A DNA stretch of 64,000 nucleotides from Pseudonocardia sp. TRM90224 (GTDB taxonomy: Bacteria > Actinomycetota > Actinomycetes > Mycobacteriales > Pseudonocardiaceae), in the NCBI RefSeq assembly GCF_021245725.1, contig NZ_JAJGSX010000004.1, positions 62,001 through 126,000 on the forward strand, written 5' to 3'. The translations under genes and the position numbers were made by a program. Positions 28,278 through 36,082 of the stretch are shown here, piece by piece. The notes beneath the pieces were generated by a model. It made no database searches. It had not been told where the DNA came from and saw nothing but the letters and a program-made list of their open reading frames with translations. Each line of letters begins with the position of its first letter. Positions within the stretch are counted from its first letter, which is position 1.

Positions 28278-28278
28278 C

Positions 28279-30297
28279 TCAGCCCACGTGCCCCGGCCGG
28301 GTGTAGTCGGTGGAAGTGGCGGCGAACGCGACGAAGTAGTCGATCGACTCGGGGTTGCTCATCGCGTCGCGGCTGGCCGCCTTCTCAGCGGGCCAGCCCA
28401 TCAGGATCTTGCGGACCGGCACCTCCATCTTCTTCCCGGTGAGCGTGAACGGGATCGCGCCGACCTCGTAGATCTTGTCGGGGACGTGCCGCGGGCTGCA
28501 GTCGGCGCGCAGCCGCCTGGCCAGCCGCAGGCGCAGCTCGTCGGTCATCTCGCTGCCCGGTTTGAGGCTGACGAACAGCGGCATGAAGAACGTGCCGCCG
28601 GCCAGCTCGCAGCAGACGATCAGGCTGTCAGCCACCTCCGGCTCGCGTTCCACCGCGCGGTAGATCTCCGCAGTGCCGATCCGCACGCCGTACCGGTTGA
28701 GCGTGGAATCGGAGCGGCCGTAGATGTAGCAGCCACCCCGATTGTTGATCTTCAGGAAGTCGCCGTGGCGCCACACGCCGGGGAAGGTGTCGAAGTACGA
28801 CTCGTGATAGCGCTTGCCGTCGACGTCGTTCCAGAACCGGATCGGCATCGAGGGGAACGGGCTGGTGACCACCAGCTCCCCGACCTCGTCGACGAGCTCC
28901 TCGCCGTTGTCGTCCCACGCGTGGACGTCCATCCCGAGCATCCGGGTCTGGATCTCACCCGCGTACACCGGCAGCGTCGGGGACGCCCCGACGAACCCGC
29001 TGCACAGCTCGGTGCCACCCGACTGCGAGGTGACCCAGAGGTCGCGCTTGACGTTCTCGTAGCACCACGCGAACGTCTCCGGCGTCGACGGCGCCCCGGC
29101 GACCAGCATGGCCTCCAACCGTGACAGCCCGTACTTCGCACCTGGCCGCAGGCCGGCCTTCTCCATCATCTGGATGTAGGTGGGGCTGGCGCCGAAGAAC
29201 GTCGCACCGGTCTGCGCGGCCAGCTCCCACAGCTTGTCGATCTCCGGGTGGCCGGGGCTGCCGTCGTAGAGCACCACAGAGGATCCGGTGAGCAGCGCGG
29301 AGAGCAGCAGGTTCCACATCATCCAGCCGGTGGTCGTGTAGAAGAGCATCGTCGAGCCGGGCCGCAGGTCGAGGTGGAAGTGCATCACCTTGAGGTGCTC
29401 CAGCAGCACGCCGACGTGGCTGTGCACGATCGCCTTCGGCAGACCAGTGGTGCCGGAGGAGAACACCACCCAGATCGGGTGGTCGTGCGCCACGTGCTCG
29501 TACGTGAACTCGTCGTCGGCGACGACAGGGCCGCCGGCCAGCTCGTCCCAGGTCAGCGGGCCGGGGAGGCCCTCGGGCACCGGCGCAGCCGCATCGAGGT
29601 AGGGCAGCCAGACGACGTGCTGCAGGCTCGGCAGCGCCGCCGCGATGGCGCTCGCCTCCTCGCTGCGGCTGAAGTCCTTGCCTCCGAACCGGTAGCCGTC
29701 GGCGACCAGCAGGACACGCGGTCCGATCTGGCTGAACCGGTCGGTCACGGTCGTGACGCCGAACTCGGGCGCCGCCGACGACCACACGCCACCGATGGCG
29801 ACGGTCGCCATCATCGCGACGGCCGTCTCCGGGACGTTGGGCATGTAGGCGACGACCCGGTCGCCCGGTCGCACCCCGAGCGCCCGCAGCTTCGTCGCCA
29901 CGATCCGGACCTGGCGCTCCAGCTCGCGCCAGCTCATGCGGGCCTGCGGGCGCGTCTCCGACGAGTGGTGGAAGACGGTCTCGTCCTCATCGGCGAGGCG
30001 CGCGTAGCGGAGCAGGTGCTCCGCGTAGTTCACCCGCGAGCCGGGGAACCACGCTGTCCCCGGCATCGCGGGATCGTCGAGCACCCGGTCGTACGGGGTG
30101 GTCGAGCGGACCCGGAAGTAGTCCCACACCGAACTCCAGAAGCCCTCGGTGTCGGCGACCGACCAGCGCCAGAGCTCGTCGTAGTCCCGCACCGCGGCGC
30201 GGTCGTTCTCGGTGAGCCACGAGATGAACGCGGCGACGTTGGAACGCTGCACGAAATCGGCGCTCGGCGTCCACAGGAGTTCGCCTTCTTCGGTCAC
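28279..30297 (-). CDS. Acetoacetyl-CoA synthetase
   Basis: ATP-dependent acetoacetate:CoA ligase, an ANL-superfamily enzyme of 672 residues. Features typical of the AacS group are FPGSRVNYAEHLLR, WVVFSSGTTGLPKAIVHSHVG (P-loop), MLFYTTTGWMMWNLLLSAL, SQSGGTELCSGFVGASP, RHGDFLKINNRGGCYIYGRSDSTLNRYGVRIGT, and the C-terminal lysine region TLTGKKMEVPVRKIL. Activating acetoacetate feeds the neighbouring reductase and PHA synthase. It lies 31 bp after the saccharopine-dehydrogenase-like gene. Confidence 0.93.
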   Translation of the reverse strand: MTEEGELLWTPSADFVQRSNVAAFISWLTENDRAAVRDYDELWRWSVADTEGFWSSVWDYFRVRSTTPYDRVLDDPAMPGTAWFPGSRVNYAEHLLRYARLADEDETVFHHSSETRPQARMSWRELERQVRIVATKLRALGVRPGDRVVAYMPNVPETAVAMMATVAIGGVWSSAAPEFGVTTVTDRFSQIGPRVLLVADGYRFGGKDFSRSEEASAIAAALPSLQHVVWLPYLDAAAPVPEGLPGPLTWDELAGGPVVADDEFTYEHVAHDHPIWVVFSSGTTGLPKAIVHSHVGVLLEHLKVMHFHLDLRPGSTMLFYTTTGWMMWNLLLSALLTGSSVVLYDGSPGHPEIDKLWELAAQTGATFFGASPTYIQMMEKAGLRPGAKYGLSRLEAMLVAGAPSTPETFAWCYENVKRDLWVTSQSGGTELCSGFVGASPTLPVYAGEIQTRMLGMDVHAWDDNGEELVDEVGELVVTSPFPSMPIRFWNDVDGKRYHESYFDTFPGVWRHGDFLKINNRGGCYIYGRSDSTLNRYGVRIGTAEIYRAVEREPEVADSLIVCCELAGGTFFMPLFVSLKPGSEMTDELRLRLARRLRADCSPRHVPDKIYEVGAIPFTLTGKKMEVPVRKILMGWPAEKAASRDAMSNPESIDYFVAFAATSTDYTRPGHVG

Positions 30298-30328
30298 TGG
30301 GCCCTTCCCTTCCGCTCGATCGCGCCTG

Positions 30329-31453
30329 TCAGCTGTAGACCTCGACGACCGGGTCGAGGACCAGACCGAAGTTGCGCAGCACGCCGAGCAGCTGGGTGTG
30401 GCCGAACGCCTGGCACGCCGACGCGAACCCGACGCGCCGCGGCGGCTGCTGGAGCAGCGACAACGCCGCCCACGCCTGCAGCAGGCCGGTCTGCTTGTAG
30501 TTCGAGTTGCCGTAGATCACGCAGTGCGCCCTGCCGAGCGGGCCGGACGCCCACACCGAGTCGACCGACGTGTTGAGCCGCGGGTTCTCCCGCGGGGGCA
30601 TCCCGGCCTGCATGCTGGCCGCGATGTTACCCAGCGCAGGCCCCTGCTCCTCCTCCGGAAGCGTCTTGATCTGCTCCTCGACCATCTTGATGGTCGCGAC
30701 GACACCCTCCATGACCGGCCGGTTCAGCACGCCGCCGATGGCGCGGCAGGTCGCGACCCGCGGGTCGTTCTTGAACCACACCGGCGTGCTCTGCCCACCC
30801 CACGGCACCGCGATCGCCAGGTCGTGCTGGCCGGGCACGACGGCCTCGTACGCGCTGGTCGGGTCCCACTTCACGTACTGGTTCTCGACGAGGTGGAACC
30901 AGTCGGCGCGCAGGATCGTGAAGATCGTCTGCGTGGAGGCGTAGGTCGGGAAACCCTTCCAGAGCACCAGGATGTCGAGGCTGTCGAGGCCCGGCTTCGC
31001 CTCCAGGGCGATGTTCGCCGCGATCTCGCCGGTGGTGTACATCTGCGCGATCCCCGGCGAGAGCAGGAGGCCCTTCTCCGCGAACTGCTCACCCCAGGTC
31101 GCCTCGGCGTGCAGCAGCCAGTCCTGCTCACCGGTGGTGTCCTGGTAATGCGTGCCGGCCGCCAGGCAGGCCTCGACGACCTCGCCGCCGAAGGAGATGA
31201 AGGGTCCGACGGTGTTGCAGACGACCTTGGCGCCCGTGAACAGCTCGGTGAGCGCCTCGACGGTGTGCTCGACCTCGATCACCTCGTAGTCGGCCGTCTC
31301 GATGCCGGGCACGTTGGCCGACATCACGTCGTCGAGCCGCTGCTTCGACCGCCCGGCCGCCACGAACGGCACGTTCAGCTCGCGCAGGTACTCGCAGATC
31401 AGCCGGCCGGTGTAGCCGGTGGCGCCGTAGACGACAACGGGCTTGTCGGTCAT
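30329..31453 (-). CDS. Saccharopine dehydrogenase-like NAD(P)-binding protein
   Basis: A 374-residue protein with an N-terminal Rossmann motif VVVYGATGYTGRLICEYLRELNVPFVAAGRS and AKVVCNTVGPFISFGGEVVEACLAAGTHYQDTTGEQ, as in the saccharopine dehydrogenase/trans-acting enoyl reductase superfamily. The C-terminal half is not diagnostic and the reaction is unknown. It is the first gene of the five-gene acetoacetate/PHA operon. I chose ATG 31453 because upstream codons are unlike the family. Confidence 0.85.
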   Translation of the reverse strand: MTDKPVVVYGATGYTGRLICEYLRELNVPFVAAGRSKQRLDDVMSANVPGIETADYEVIEVEHTVEALTELFTGAKVVCNTVGPFISFGGEVVEACLAAGTHYQDTTGEQDWLLHAEATWGEQFAEKGLLLSPGIAQMYTTGEIAANIALEAKPGLDSLDILVLWKGFPTYASTQTIFTILRADWFHLVENQYVKWDPTSAYEAVVPGQHDLAIAVPWGGQSTPVWFKNDPRVATCRAIGGVLNRPVMEGVVATIKMVEEQIKTLPEEEQGPALGNIAASMQAGMPPRENPRLNTSVDSVWASGPLGRAHCVIYGNSNYKQTGLLQAWAALSLLQQPPRRVGFASACQAFGHTQLLGVLRNFGLVLDPVVEVYS

Positions 31454-31827
31454 GTGCGTGCCTCTCGATCGAGTCGACGGGGCGCAGCGCTCGGCTGCGC
31501 GGACCCCGCAGGCGCTCGGCGGCGAGTGCCGCGCCCTGACGGGTCGACAGCGCTCATCGGTGAGCTCCTCGGGAAGCGATGCGGACATCGGCTGGTGCAC
31601 GCCACGGTCCGCGTTCGTTCGGCAACGCTAGCCACCCTTTTGGACACTCGTCAAGGAAAATCTGGACAAGTGTCAAAGAGACCGGCTATGGCTTCAGCAC
31701 CCGAGCACGCGCAGGAGGAGCCACTGGAGGCAGCACGGAAGGAAGCACGCCGGGACCGACGTATCAGTGCGTCAGCGCGGGCGGTGAACCTGAATGCGTC
31801 CCGGATGCCGGGAACGAAAACGCAAGA
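31454..31827. promoter_or_regulatory. Promoter region of the acetoacetate/PHA operon with inverted half-sites
   Basis: A 374-bp gap with no convincing gene. It contains GGACACTCGTCA (31642-31653) and TGGACAAGTGTCAA (31663-31676), two inverted copies of GACACT(C/T)GTC separated by about ten bases. The layout fits an operator for a TetR-type dimer, and the adjacent TetR gene (31828-32487) is the natural candidate. The site lies about 190 bp upstream of the first structural gene. Confidence 0.45.
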
Positions 31828-32487
31828 TCAGCTGGCGACGGCTGAGCTGTTCGACGCAGCGACGGGCACCAACTGGTCGAGTGCGGTACGGGTCTGGCGA
31901 CGCAGCGTGCTGGCGGCGTTCGACTGCCCGTCGAGGTGGCGGATCAACGCGTGCTGGAACAGCCCGTCGAACAGGCTGTAGGCGAACGCGGAACCGACGG
32001 CCGGCGACTGGCCGCACAGCTCCGCATAACGGCGCACAATCCGCCAGATCATCTTTTCGAGGCTCTTGTCGATCGCCGCGACCTCGTCGCGGAAGCCTTG
32101 CTCGAACATGCACTGCGACCGCAGGTCGTACCAGAGCCGGTGCATCGAGCTGTCATCGACGAGGCTGGCCGCGAGGCCGCGCGCGAAGCTGGTGCGCAGC
32201 TCAGCGGGTGTGCCGGCGTCGGTCACGAGACCGTCGTAGCGCCGGACGCAGATGGCCTTGTACTGCTTGACGCACTCGGTGATCAGATCCGCCTTGTCGG
32301 CGAAGTAGTAGTGCACGAGGCCGTGCGAATATGGCGAATTCTGCGCGATCTCGCGCAGTGTCGCGCGGGCGAACCCGAGCTCGGCCAGCGTCTGCAATGC
32401 CGCGATCGCGAGCTCGGCGCGCTTCTCGGTCACTCCCCGGACCGAGGCACGGGCCGAACCGGCACGACTTCTTGCAGACGATGTCAC
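31828..32487 (-). CDS. TetR-family regulator (BetI-like C-terminal domain)
   Basis: A 219-residue regulator. The N-terminal HTH is RAELAIAALQTLAELGFARATLREIAQNSPYSHGLVHYYFADKADLITECV. The C-terminal domain (RTSFARGLAASLVDDSSMHRLWYDLRSQCMFEQGFRDEV) resembles the TetR_C_6 class. GTG 32487 was chosen over upstream in-frame starts because it places the HTH about 20 residues in. It lies upstream of, and on the same strand as, the PHA operon and probably controls it. Confidence 0.88.
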   Translation of the reverse strand: MTSSARSRAGSARASVRGVTEKRAELAIAALQTLAELGFARATLREIAQNSPYSHGLVHYYFADKADLITECVKQYKAICVRRYDGLVTDAGTPAELRTSFARGLAASLVDDSSMHRLWYDLRSQCMFEQGFRDEVAAIDKSLEKMIWRIVRRYAELCGQSPAVGSAFAYSLFDGLFQHALIRHLDGQSNAASTLRRQTRTALDQLVPVAASNSSAVAS

Positions 32488-32648
32488 GGGCAACTCTCTG
32501 TTCGGTCGGCGTCGAAGATGCCAGATTAGCCGGTCCGACACCCCCGCAGAGGCCACCCGAGCATCGTCAGCGGGTCTTTCAGATTCTCACGCTCTGAGAC
32601 AACCTGGCTGTACATGATCGGTCACCGCGCGTGGTGTCCGAACAGAAT

Positions 32649-32838
32649 GCGTGCGCAACGCACACGTTGCCAGGAAAGTCCGCCATGGCCCTCCGGGTCG
32701 CCACGAGGGATGAATTCGTGCCGGGGTGCGGCTCCGGGTACGCGACCGCAGACCGGGGTGGGTGCCCGAACAGGGCGCGCAGGGCGCGGCCAGGGGCGGG
32801 GCTGTGGTGGCCGGCCGGGATGTGTGCGTTGCGCACGC
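32649..32838. repeat. Large inverted repeat with self-palindromic arms
   Basis: Left arm GCGTGCGCAACGCACAC (32649-32665) and right arm GTGTGCGTTGCGCACGC (32822-32838) are exactly complementary across a 156-base interior. Each arm is itself nearly palindromic (GTGCG-N3-CGCAC). The interior has no gene. Confidence 0.6.
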
Positions 32839-32851
32839 GAGGGCGGTGAGC

Positions 32852-32904
32852 TGCGCGAACGGCACTTTCGAACGATAGGTTGGCCTGAAAGTGCCGTTCG
32901 CGCA
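32852..32904. repeat. Perfect 18-bp-arm palindrome
   Basis: Arms TGCGCGAACGGCACTTTC and GAAAGTGCCGTTCGCGCA with a 17-base interior. It is unrelated in sequence to families A and B but of the same size class as family C. Confidence 0.65.
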
Positions 32905-32941
32905 CATCCCGGCGGTCGCCGAGCGGGCGGGATCGTGAGTT

Positions 32942-32981
32942 GAGTGTGCCCAGGGCTGCCGCGACAGCTCTCAGCACACTC
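32942..32981. repeat. Short hairpin
   Basis: Arms GAGTGTGC and GCACACTC, with a partly paired interior (AGGGCTG / CAGCTCT). No neighbouring gene is close enough to assign a terminator role. Confidence 0.4.
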
Positions 32982-33103
32982 CCGATCAGACCGTGCCTGG
33001 ATCCCGGGGTGCCGGTCCACCGCGGTGGCTGCGGCGATTCACCTGACAGCCACTTTCCTGGCTCCACAGGACAGGAGAGTTGGAGCACCCCGTCCAGCAA
33101 TGC

Positions 33104-33163
33104 GCCCACCGTTTTGCCAACCTGCACACCCGAACCGGCGTGCACCTTGGCAAAACGGTGGGC
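33104..33163. repeat. Family A palindrome, copy 6
   Basis: Core GCCCACCGTTTTGCCAA pairs with TTGGCAAAACGGTGGGC. Inner arms CCTGCACACC and GGCGTGCACC are of the third inner type, also seen at 17687. It begins ten bases beyond the stop of the small secreted protein gene (minus strand). Confidence 0.72.
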
Positions 33164-33172
33164 AGATCGGGA

Positions 33173-33409
33173 TCAGGGGATGAACCACGTGAAGTACCAG
33201 CCGCCGTAGCCGGCGTAGCAGTCGGTCACCGTCCCGACCCCCTGCCGACGCGCGTCGGCGACGTTGCGCTGGCAGATGCCCAGCGGGTACGGCCCGTTCA
33301 CCTTCGTGCCGTCGGTGCCGGCGTGCACGGCTTCCGCCGCGGCGGCCGGCACCGCCGGCAGCACGAGCGCACCCGTGACCAGCGCACCGGCGATCAGCAG
33401 ACTTCTCAT
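33173..33409 (-). CDS. Small secreted protein
   Basis: A 78-residue protein with a classical Sec signal peptide (MRSLLIAGALVTGALVLPAVPAAAA, cleavage likely at AAAA-EA). The mature part is about 53 residues with two Cys (GICQRN, VTDCYAGYGG) and an aromatic end YFTWFIP. The family is not recognised. GTG three codons upstream is an alternative start. It is divergent from the S26 peptidase and followed by a family A hairpin. Confidence 0.7.
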   Translation of the reverse strand: MRSLLIAGALVTGALVLPAVPAAAAEAVHAGTDGTKVNGPYPLGICQRNVADARRQGVGTVTDCYAGYGGWYFTWFIP

Positions 33410-33532
33410 CCGCGCCACGTGACCCCAATCGATTCGTGGATCCGAACGGGGTCGACGGTGCTCGTGACTGCGGGCCGACTCAATGGTTTTCGGAATTCGT
33501 GGAAACGACTCCCCCAACGGTAGCCTGAGCGC

Positions 33533-33988
33533 GTGCTGAAGATGGTGGCGATCGGGTTGATGTGCACAACGGCGATGGGCGCGGCAGTGCTCGCAGTGCG
33601 CCGACGATACGCCGTTGTCACCGTGCAAGGCGAAAGCATGCAACCGACGTATCGCGAAGGCGACCGGGTGGTGATCCGACGCCCGGTGACCGCGCGCGTC
33701 GGCGATGTCGTCGTGGTCGAGCAGCCCGACCCCTCACCGTTCGACCCGCGACGGCGATGGTCCCAGCCGGTCACCGGACGGCCCGGTGGACGCAGTTGGA
33801 TGATCAAGCGGGTCGGCGCGATCCCCGGGGATCCGGTACCGGGCGACATCCCGGTACCGGACGAGGTCGTACCCCCTGGCCAGCTGATACTGCTCGGCGA
33901 CAACGCGAGCACCAGCTACGACTCCCGGATCGCGGGGTACTTCCCCGCGGAGCGGGTGCTGGGCGGCGTGCTCAGGCGCTTGGGCTGA
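33533..33988 (+). CDS. Short S26-family signal peptidase
   Basis: Membrane serine protease of 151 residues with one N-terminal transmembrane segment (about 3-22). Box B is VQGESMQPTYREGDRVVI, with Ser35 the likely nucleophile. Box D is WMIKRVGAIPGD, with Lys92 the general base. Box E is LLGDNASTSYDSR. It is much shorter than housekeeping LepB (usually over 250 residues), so it is probably a dedicated peptidase. It lies tail to tail with the Cys-rich peptide gene at 33995-34195, whose leader ends in an AxA site. Confidence 0.88.
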   Translation: MLKMVAIGLMCTTAMGAAVLAVRRRYAVVTVQGESMQPTYREGDRVVIRRPVTARVGDVVVVEQPDPSPFDPRRRWSQPVTGRPGGRSWMIKRVGAIPGDPVPGDIPVPDEVVPPGQLILLGDNASTSYDSRIAGYFPAERVLGGVLRRLG

Positions 33989-33994
33989 CGCGCG

Positions 33995-34195
33995 TCAGCA
34001 GTCGAACCTGGCCTTGAAGCACGAGTCGCACCGGCGCATGCCGCCGCACATGTAGCAGTCCCTCCACAGCCACCTGTCCCCAGGCCCTCGGATGCCGCAG
34101 CATTCGTCCCCGGCGTAGACGCACGCACCGGCATCCATCTTGGGCACCATCCGCTGCAGCGCGGCATCGGCAATTCGCTCGACGAGCTTTCGCAT
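33995..34195 (-). CDS. Small Cys-rich peptide (precursor-like), member 2
   Basis: A 66-residue ORF starting at ATG 34195 with a GAGGGG site. The leader MRKLVERIADAALQRMVPKM is amphipathic and not hydrophobic, ending DAGA before the first Cys (residue 25). The 42-residue core has eight Cys (core positions 1, 8, 9, 23, 26, 32, 35, 42), with CYMC and CDSC pairs. It shares the leader plan with the peptide at 17769-17948. The even Cys number suggests disulfides, though metal binding by the CxxC pairs is an alternative. Family unrecognised. Confidence 0.65.
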   Translation of the reverse strand: MRKLVERIADAALQRMVPKMDAGACVYAGDECCGIRGPGDRWLWRDCYMCGGMRRCDSCFKARFDC

Positions 34196-34352
34196 TGTTT
34201 CCCCTCGATCCGCAGGCCTACCCGAGCAACAATTTTCGGGTTGGCCCGAAAGTAGCGAGCGCGGCCGCGAACGAACAAGCGAATCCCTGAAATTGCCGGC
34301 GACTCGACGCCCGGCAACCGAATACCGGAAACGTCTGCGCGACCGCAGTACC

Positions 34353-34413
34353 GTCGACAACGACGTTCTGGCTGTTTGTTAACGCTCACAACAGCCAGAA
34401 CGTCGTTGTCGAC
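34353..34413. repeat. Family B palindrome, copy 2
   Basis: Nearly identical to the element at 18838-18898: 24-bp arms GTCGACAACGACGTTC... and ...GAACGTCGTTGTCGAC around TGTTAACGCTCAC. The paired change in both arms (C-T and A-C differences compensated on the other side) keeps the stem intact. It starts two bases beyond the carboxylesterase stop codon, where a terminator would be expected. Confidence 0.75.
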
Positions 34414-34415
34414 GG

Positions 34416-36029
34416 CTACGGCAGGGCGGGGAAGGCGTAGCCGTCCCACGCCGCCCGTTCCGTCTCCCGGGGTGCGTTCTCCACCGTCTGCGCGAGGTCC
34501 CAGATCATCGTTGCGCGTTTCGGTGGGGCGTACGAGGGCCAGGCGAGGTCGGGGGTGCTCGGGTCGCCGGTGCGGGCGAACGTCGTCCAGGCCGCGACCA
34601 TCCGCTCCGACAGCGCGGAGAGCCGGTCGCGGTCGGTCTCCATGGCCTCGGCGCCGCCGGGGATGCCGGTGAAGCGCAACGTCCCGAACACGAACGGCAG
34701 CTCCGCGGTATGCACGGCGCCCAACCCGTTCTGCGGGGCCCAGTCGAACCGGTACATGAACGTGCGCCCCCAGGCGGCCTGCGCTTCGGCCATCCGGGTC
34801 GCCGGCACGCGCATCAGCTGGTCGTTCACCATCGCCAGCACGACGTCGTTCTCGCTCTCGCCCGGGCGGTCGGCGTGGTAGGCCGCTTCCACCTCCGCCC
34901 GCCGCGGGTCGAGGGCCGCCGGGAAGATCGCGCTGTAGGCCTGCTCGGTGAGCTGCCGGATCCGCGGGTCGAACTGGGCGAAGAACAGCACCTCGTCGCG
35001 GTTCGTGCCGATGACCATGTCGATGCCGCGGGCGTTGCCCTCCGCGAGCCGCTGGAGCGTCGGCGCCTTGACGAGCGTCCCGTCGACGTACGGCCCGAAG
35101 AACGTTGCGCTGCCGACGGCCGAGCCGCTCGCCTCGACCGCCTTCCCGGTCGCGTCGAGGAGCGCCTCGGTGCTCATCGCCCGCACCGCTGCGATGTCCT
35201 TCGCGCCGGTAGCGGCGAGGAACGTTGCGGAGTTTCGGGCCTCCAGCTGCGCCGAGCGGACCATGTAGCCGGAGCCGCTCTCCAGGACCACCCGCCGGAA
35301 CAGCCGCTGCGGGTTGTCGGTCGCGAGGATCGCGCTCAACGAGAACGCACCCTCGGACTGGCCCACCGCCGTGACGTTCCCGGGGTCGCCGCCGAAATCG
35401 GCGATGTGGTCGTGCACCCAGGTCAGGGCCGCGATCTGGTCGCGCAAGCCGTTGTTCCCCGAGCCGCGCAGAGTGGGGTCGAGGTTGCCGAGCTCGGCCC
35501 AGCCGAGTGCGCCGAGCCGGTAGTTCAGCGTGACGACGACGGCCCCGCCGGCCGCGGCGAGCGTGCTGCCGTCGTAGCGCGCACCGTTTGCCGTCCCGTA
35601 GAGCGCCGCGCCGCCGTGCACGAAGACGATCACCGGTCGGTTCGCGCTGCCGCCCTGCGGGGCCCAGACGTTGAGGTGGAGGCAGTCCTCGTCGAGGAAC
35701 GCCTTCTGGTCGTTCGGGTAGTCCTCCTCGTCGATGGCCGGTTGCGGGCAGACCCGGTCGCCGTCGGTCGCCTGCAGCGTGTCCTGCCACGGCGCGGCCG
35801 GCTGTGGCGGCTTGAAGCGCAGGTCGCCGACCGGCGGAGCGGCGTACGGGATGCCCTTGTAGGCACAGAGGTCACCGGCCGGGCGGCCGGCGATCTGCCC
35901 GATCGACGTCGCCGCGGTGCAGCCGGACGCCCCCTGCTCCGGCTCCGATGCGCACGCTCCTGCAAGCCCCAAGAGCAGCGCGACCACGACGGCCAGCCCT
36001 GATTTCTGTCCCATCGGTCCGATCGACAT
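34416..36029 (-). CDS. Type B carboxylesterase, lipoprotein
   Basis: A 537-residue alpha/beta hydrolase of the carboxylesterase/cholinesterase family. The N-terminal lipobox is LLGLAGACASEP, so it is probably anchored outside the membrane. Family marks are YKGIPYAAPPVGDLRFKPP, EDCLHLNVWAP, FVHGGAAL (oxyanion) and the nucleophile elbow VTAVGQSEGAFS (GQSEG rather than the common GESAG). ATG 36014 is an equally possible start. It follows the response regulator gene by 53 bp and may share its transcript. Confidence 0.9.
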   Translation of the reverse strand: MSIGPMGQKSGLAVVVALLLGLAGACASEPEQGASGCTAATSIGQIAGRPAGDLCAYKGIPYAAPPVGDLRFKPPQPAAPWQDTLQATDGDRVCPQPAIDEEDYPNDQKAFLDEDCLHLNVWAPQGGSANRPVIVFVHGGAALYGTANGARYDGSTLAAAGGAVVVTLNYRLGALGWAELGNLDPTLRGSGNNGLRDQIAALTWVHDHIADFGGDPGNVTAVGQSEGAFSLSAILATDNPQRLFRRVVLESGSGYMVRSAQLEARNSATFLAATGAKDIAAVRAMSTEALLDATGKAVEASGSAVGSATFFGPYVDGTLVKAPTLQRLAEGNARGIDMVIGTNRDEVLFFAQFDPRIRQLTEQAYSAIFPAALDPRRAEVEAAYHADRPGESENDVVLAMVNDQLMRVPATRMAEAQAAWGRTFMYRFDWAPQNGLGAVHTAELPFVFGTLRFTGIPGGAEAMETDRDRLSALSERMVAAWTTFARTGDPSTPDLAWPSYAPPKRATMIWDLAQTVENAPRETERAAWDGYAFPALP

Positions 36030-36082
36030 GGGATCCGATCGTGGTGAAGCGACCGGCTCGGCGGATCGCCGGCAGGAGCGAA

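Larger units (their letters stand above)
32488..33103. other. Gene-free, palindrome-rich stretch
   Basis: No ORF here has family similarity or a good start. The region instead contains several inverted repeats, described separately, and a remnant near 33042-33075 (GCCACTTTCCTGGCTCCACAGG) resembling half of a family C palindrome. It looks like an accumulation of mobile or degenerated intergenic repeats. Confidence 0.5.

Noticed and set aside
31688..31981. Plus-strand ORF of about 97 codons in the TetR/PHA promoter gap
   Set aside because: It overlaps the 3' end of the TetR gene by 154 bp, lacks a good ribosome-binding site, and its composition has no family resemblance.
32580..33100. Short ORFs in the palindrome-rich gap
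   Set aside because: They arise from inverted-repeat sequence, none has a ribosome-binding site plus plausible composition, and they overlap on both strands.
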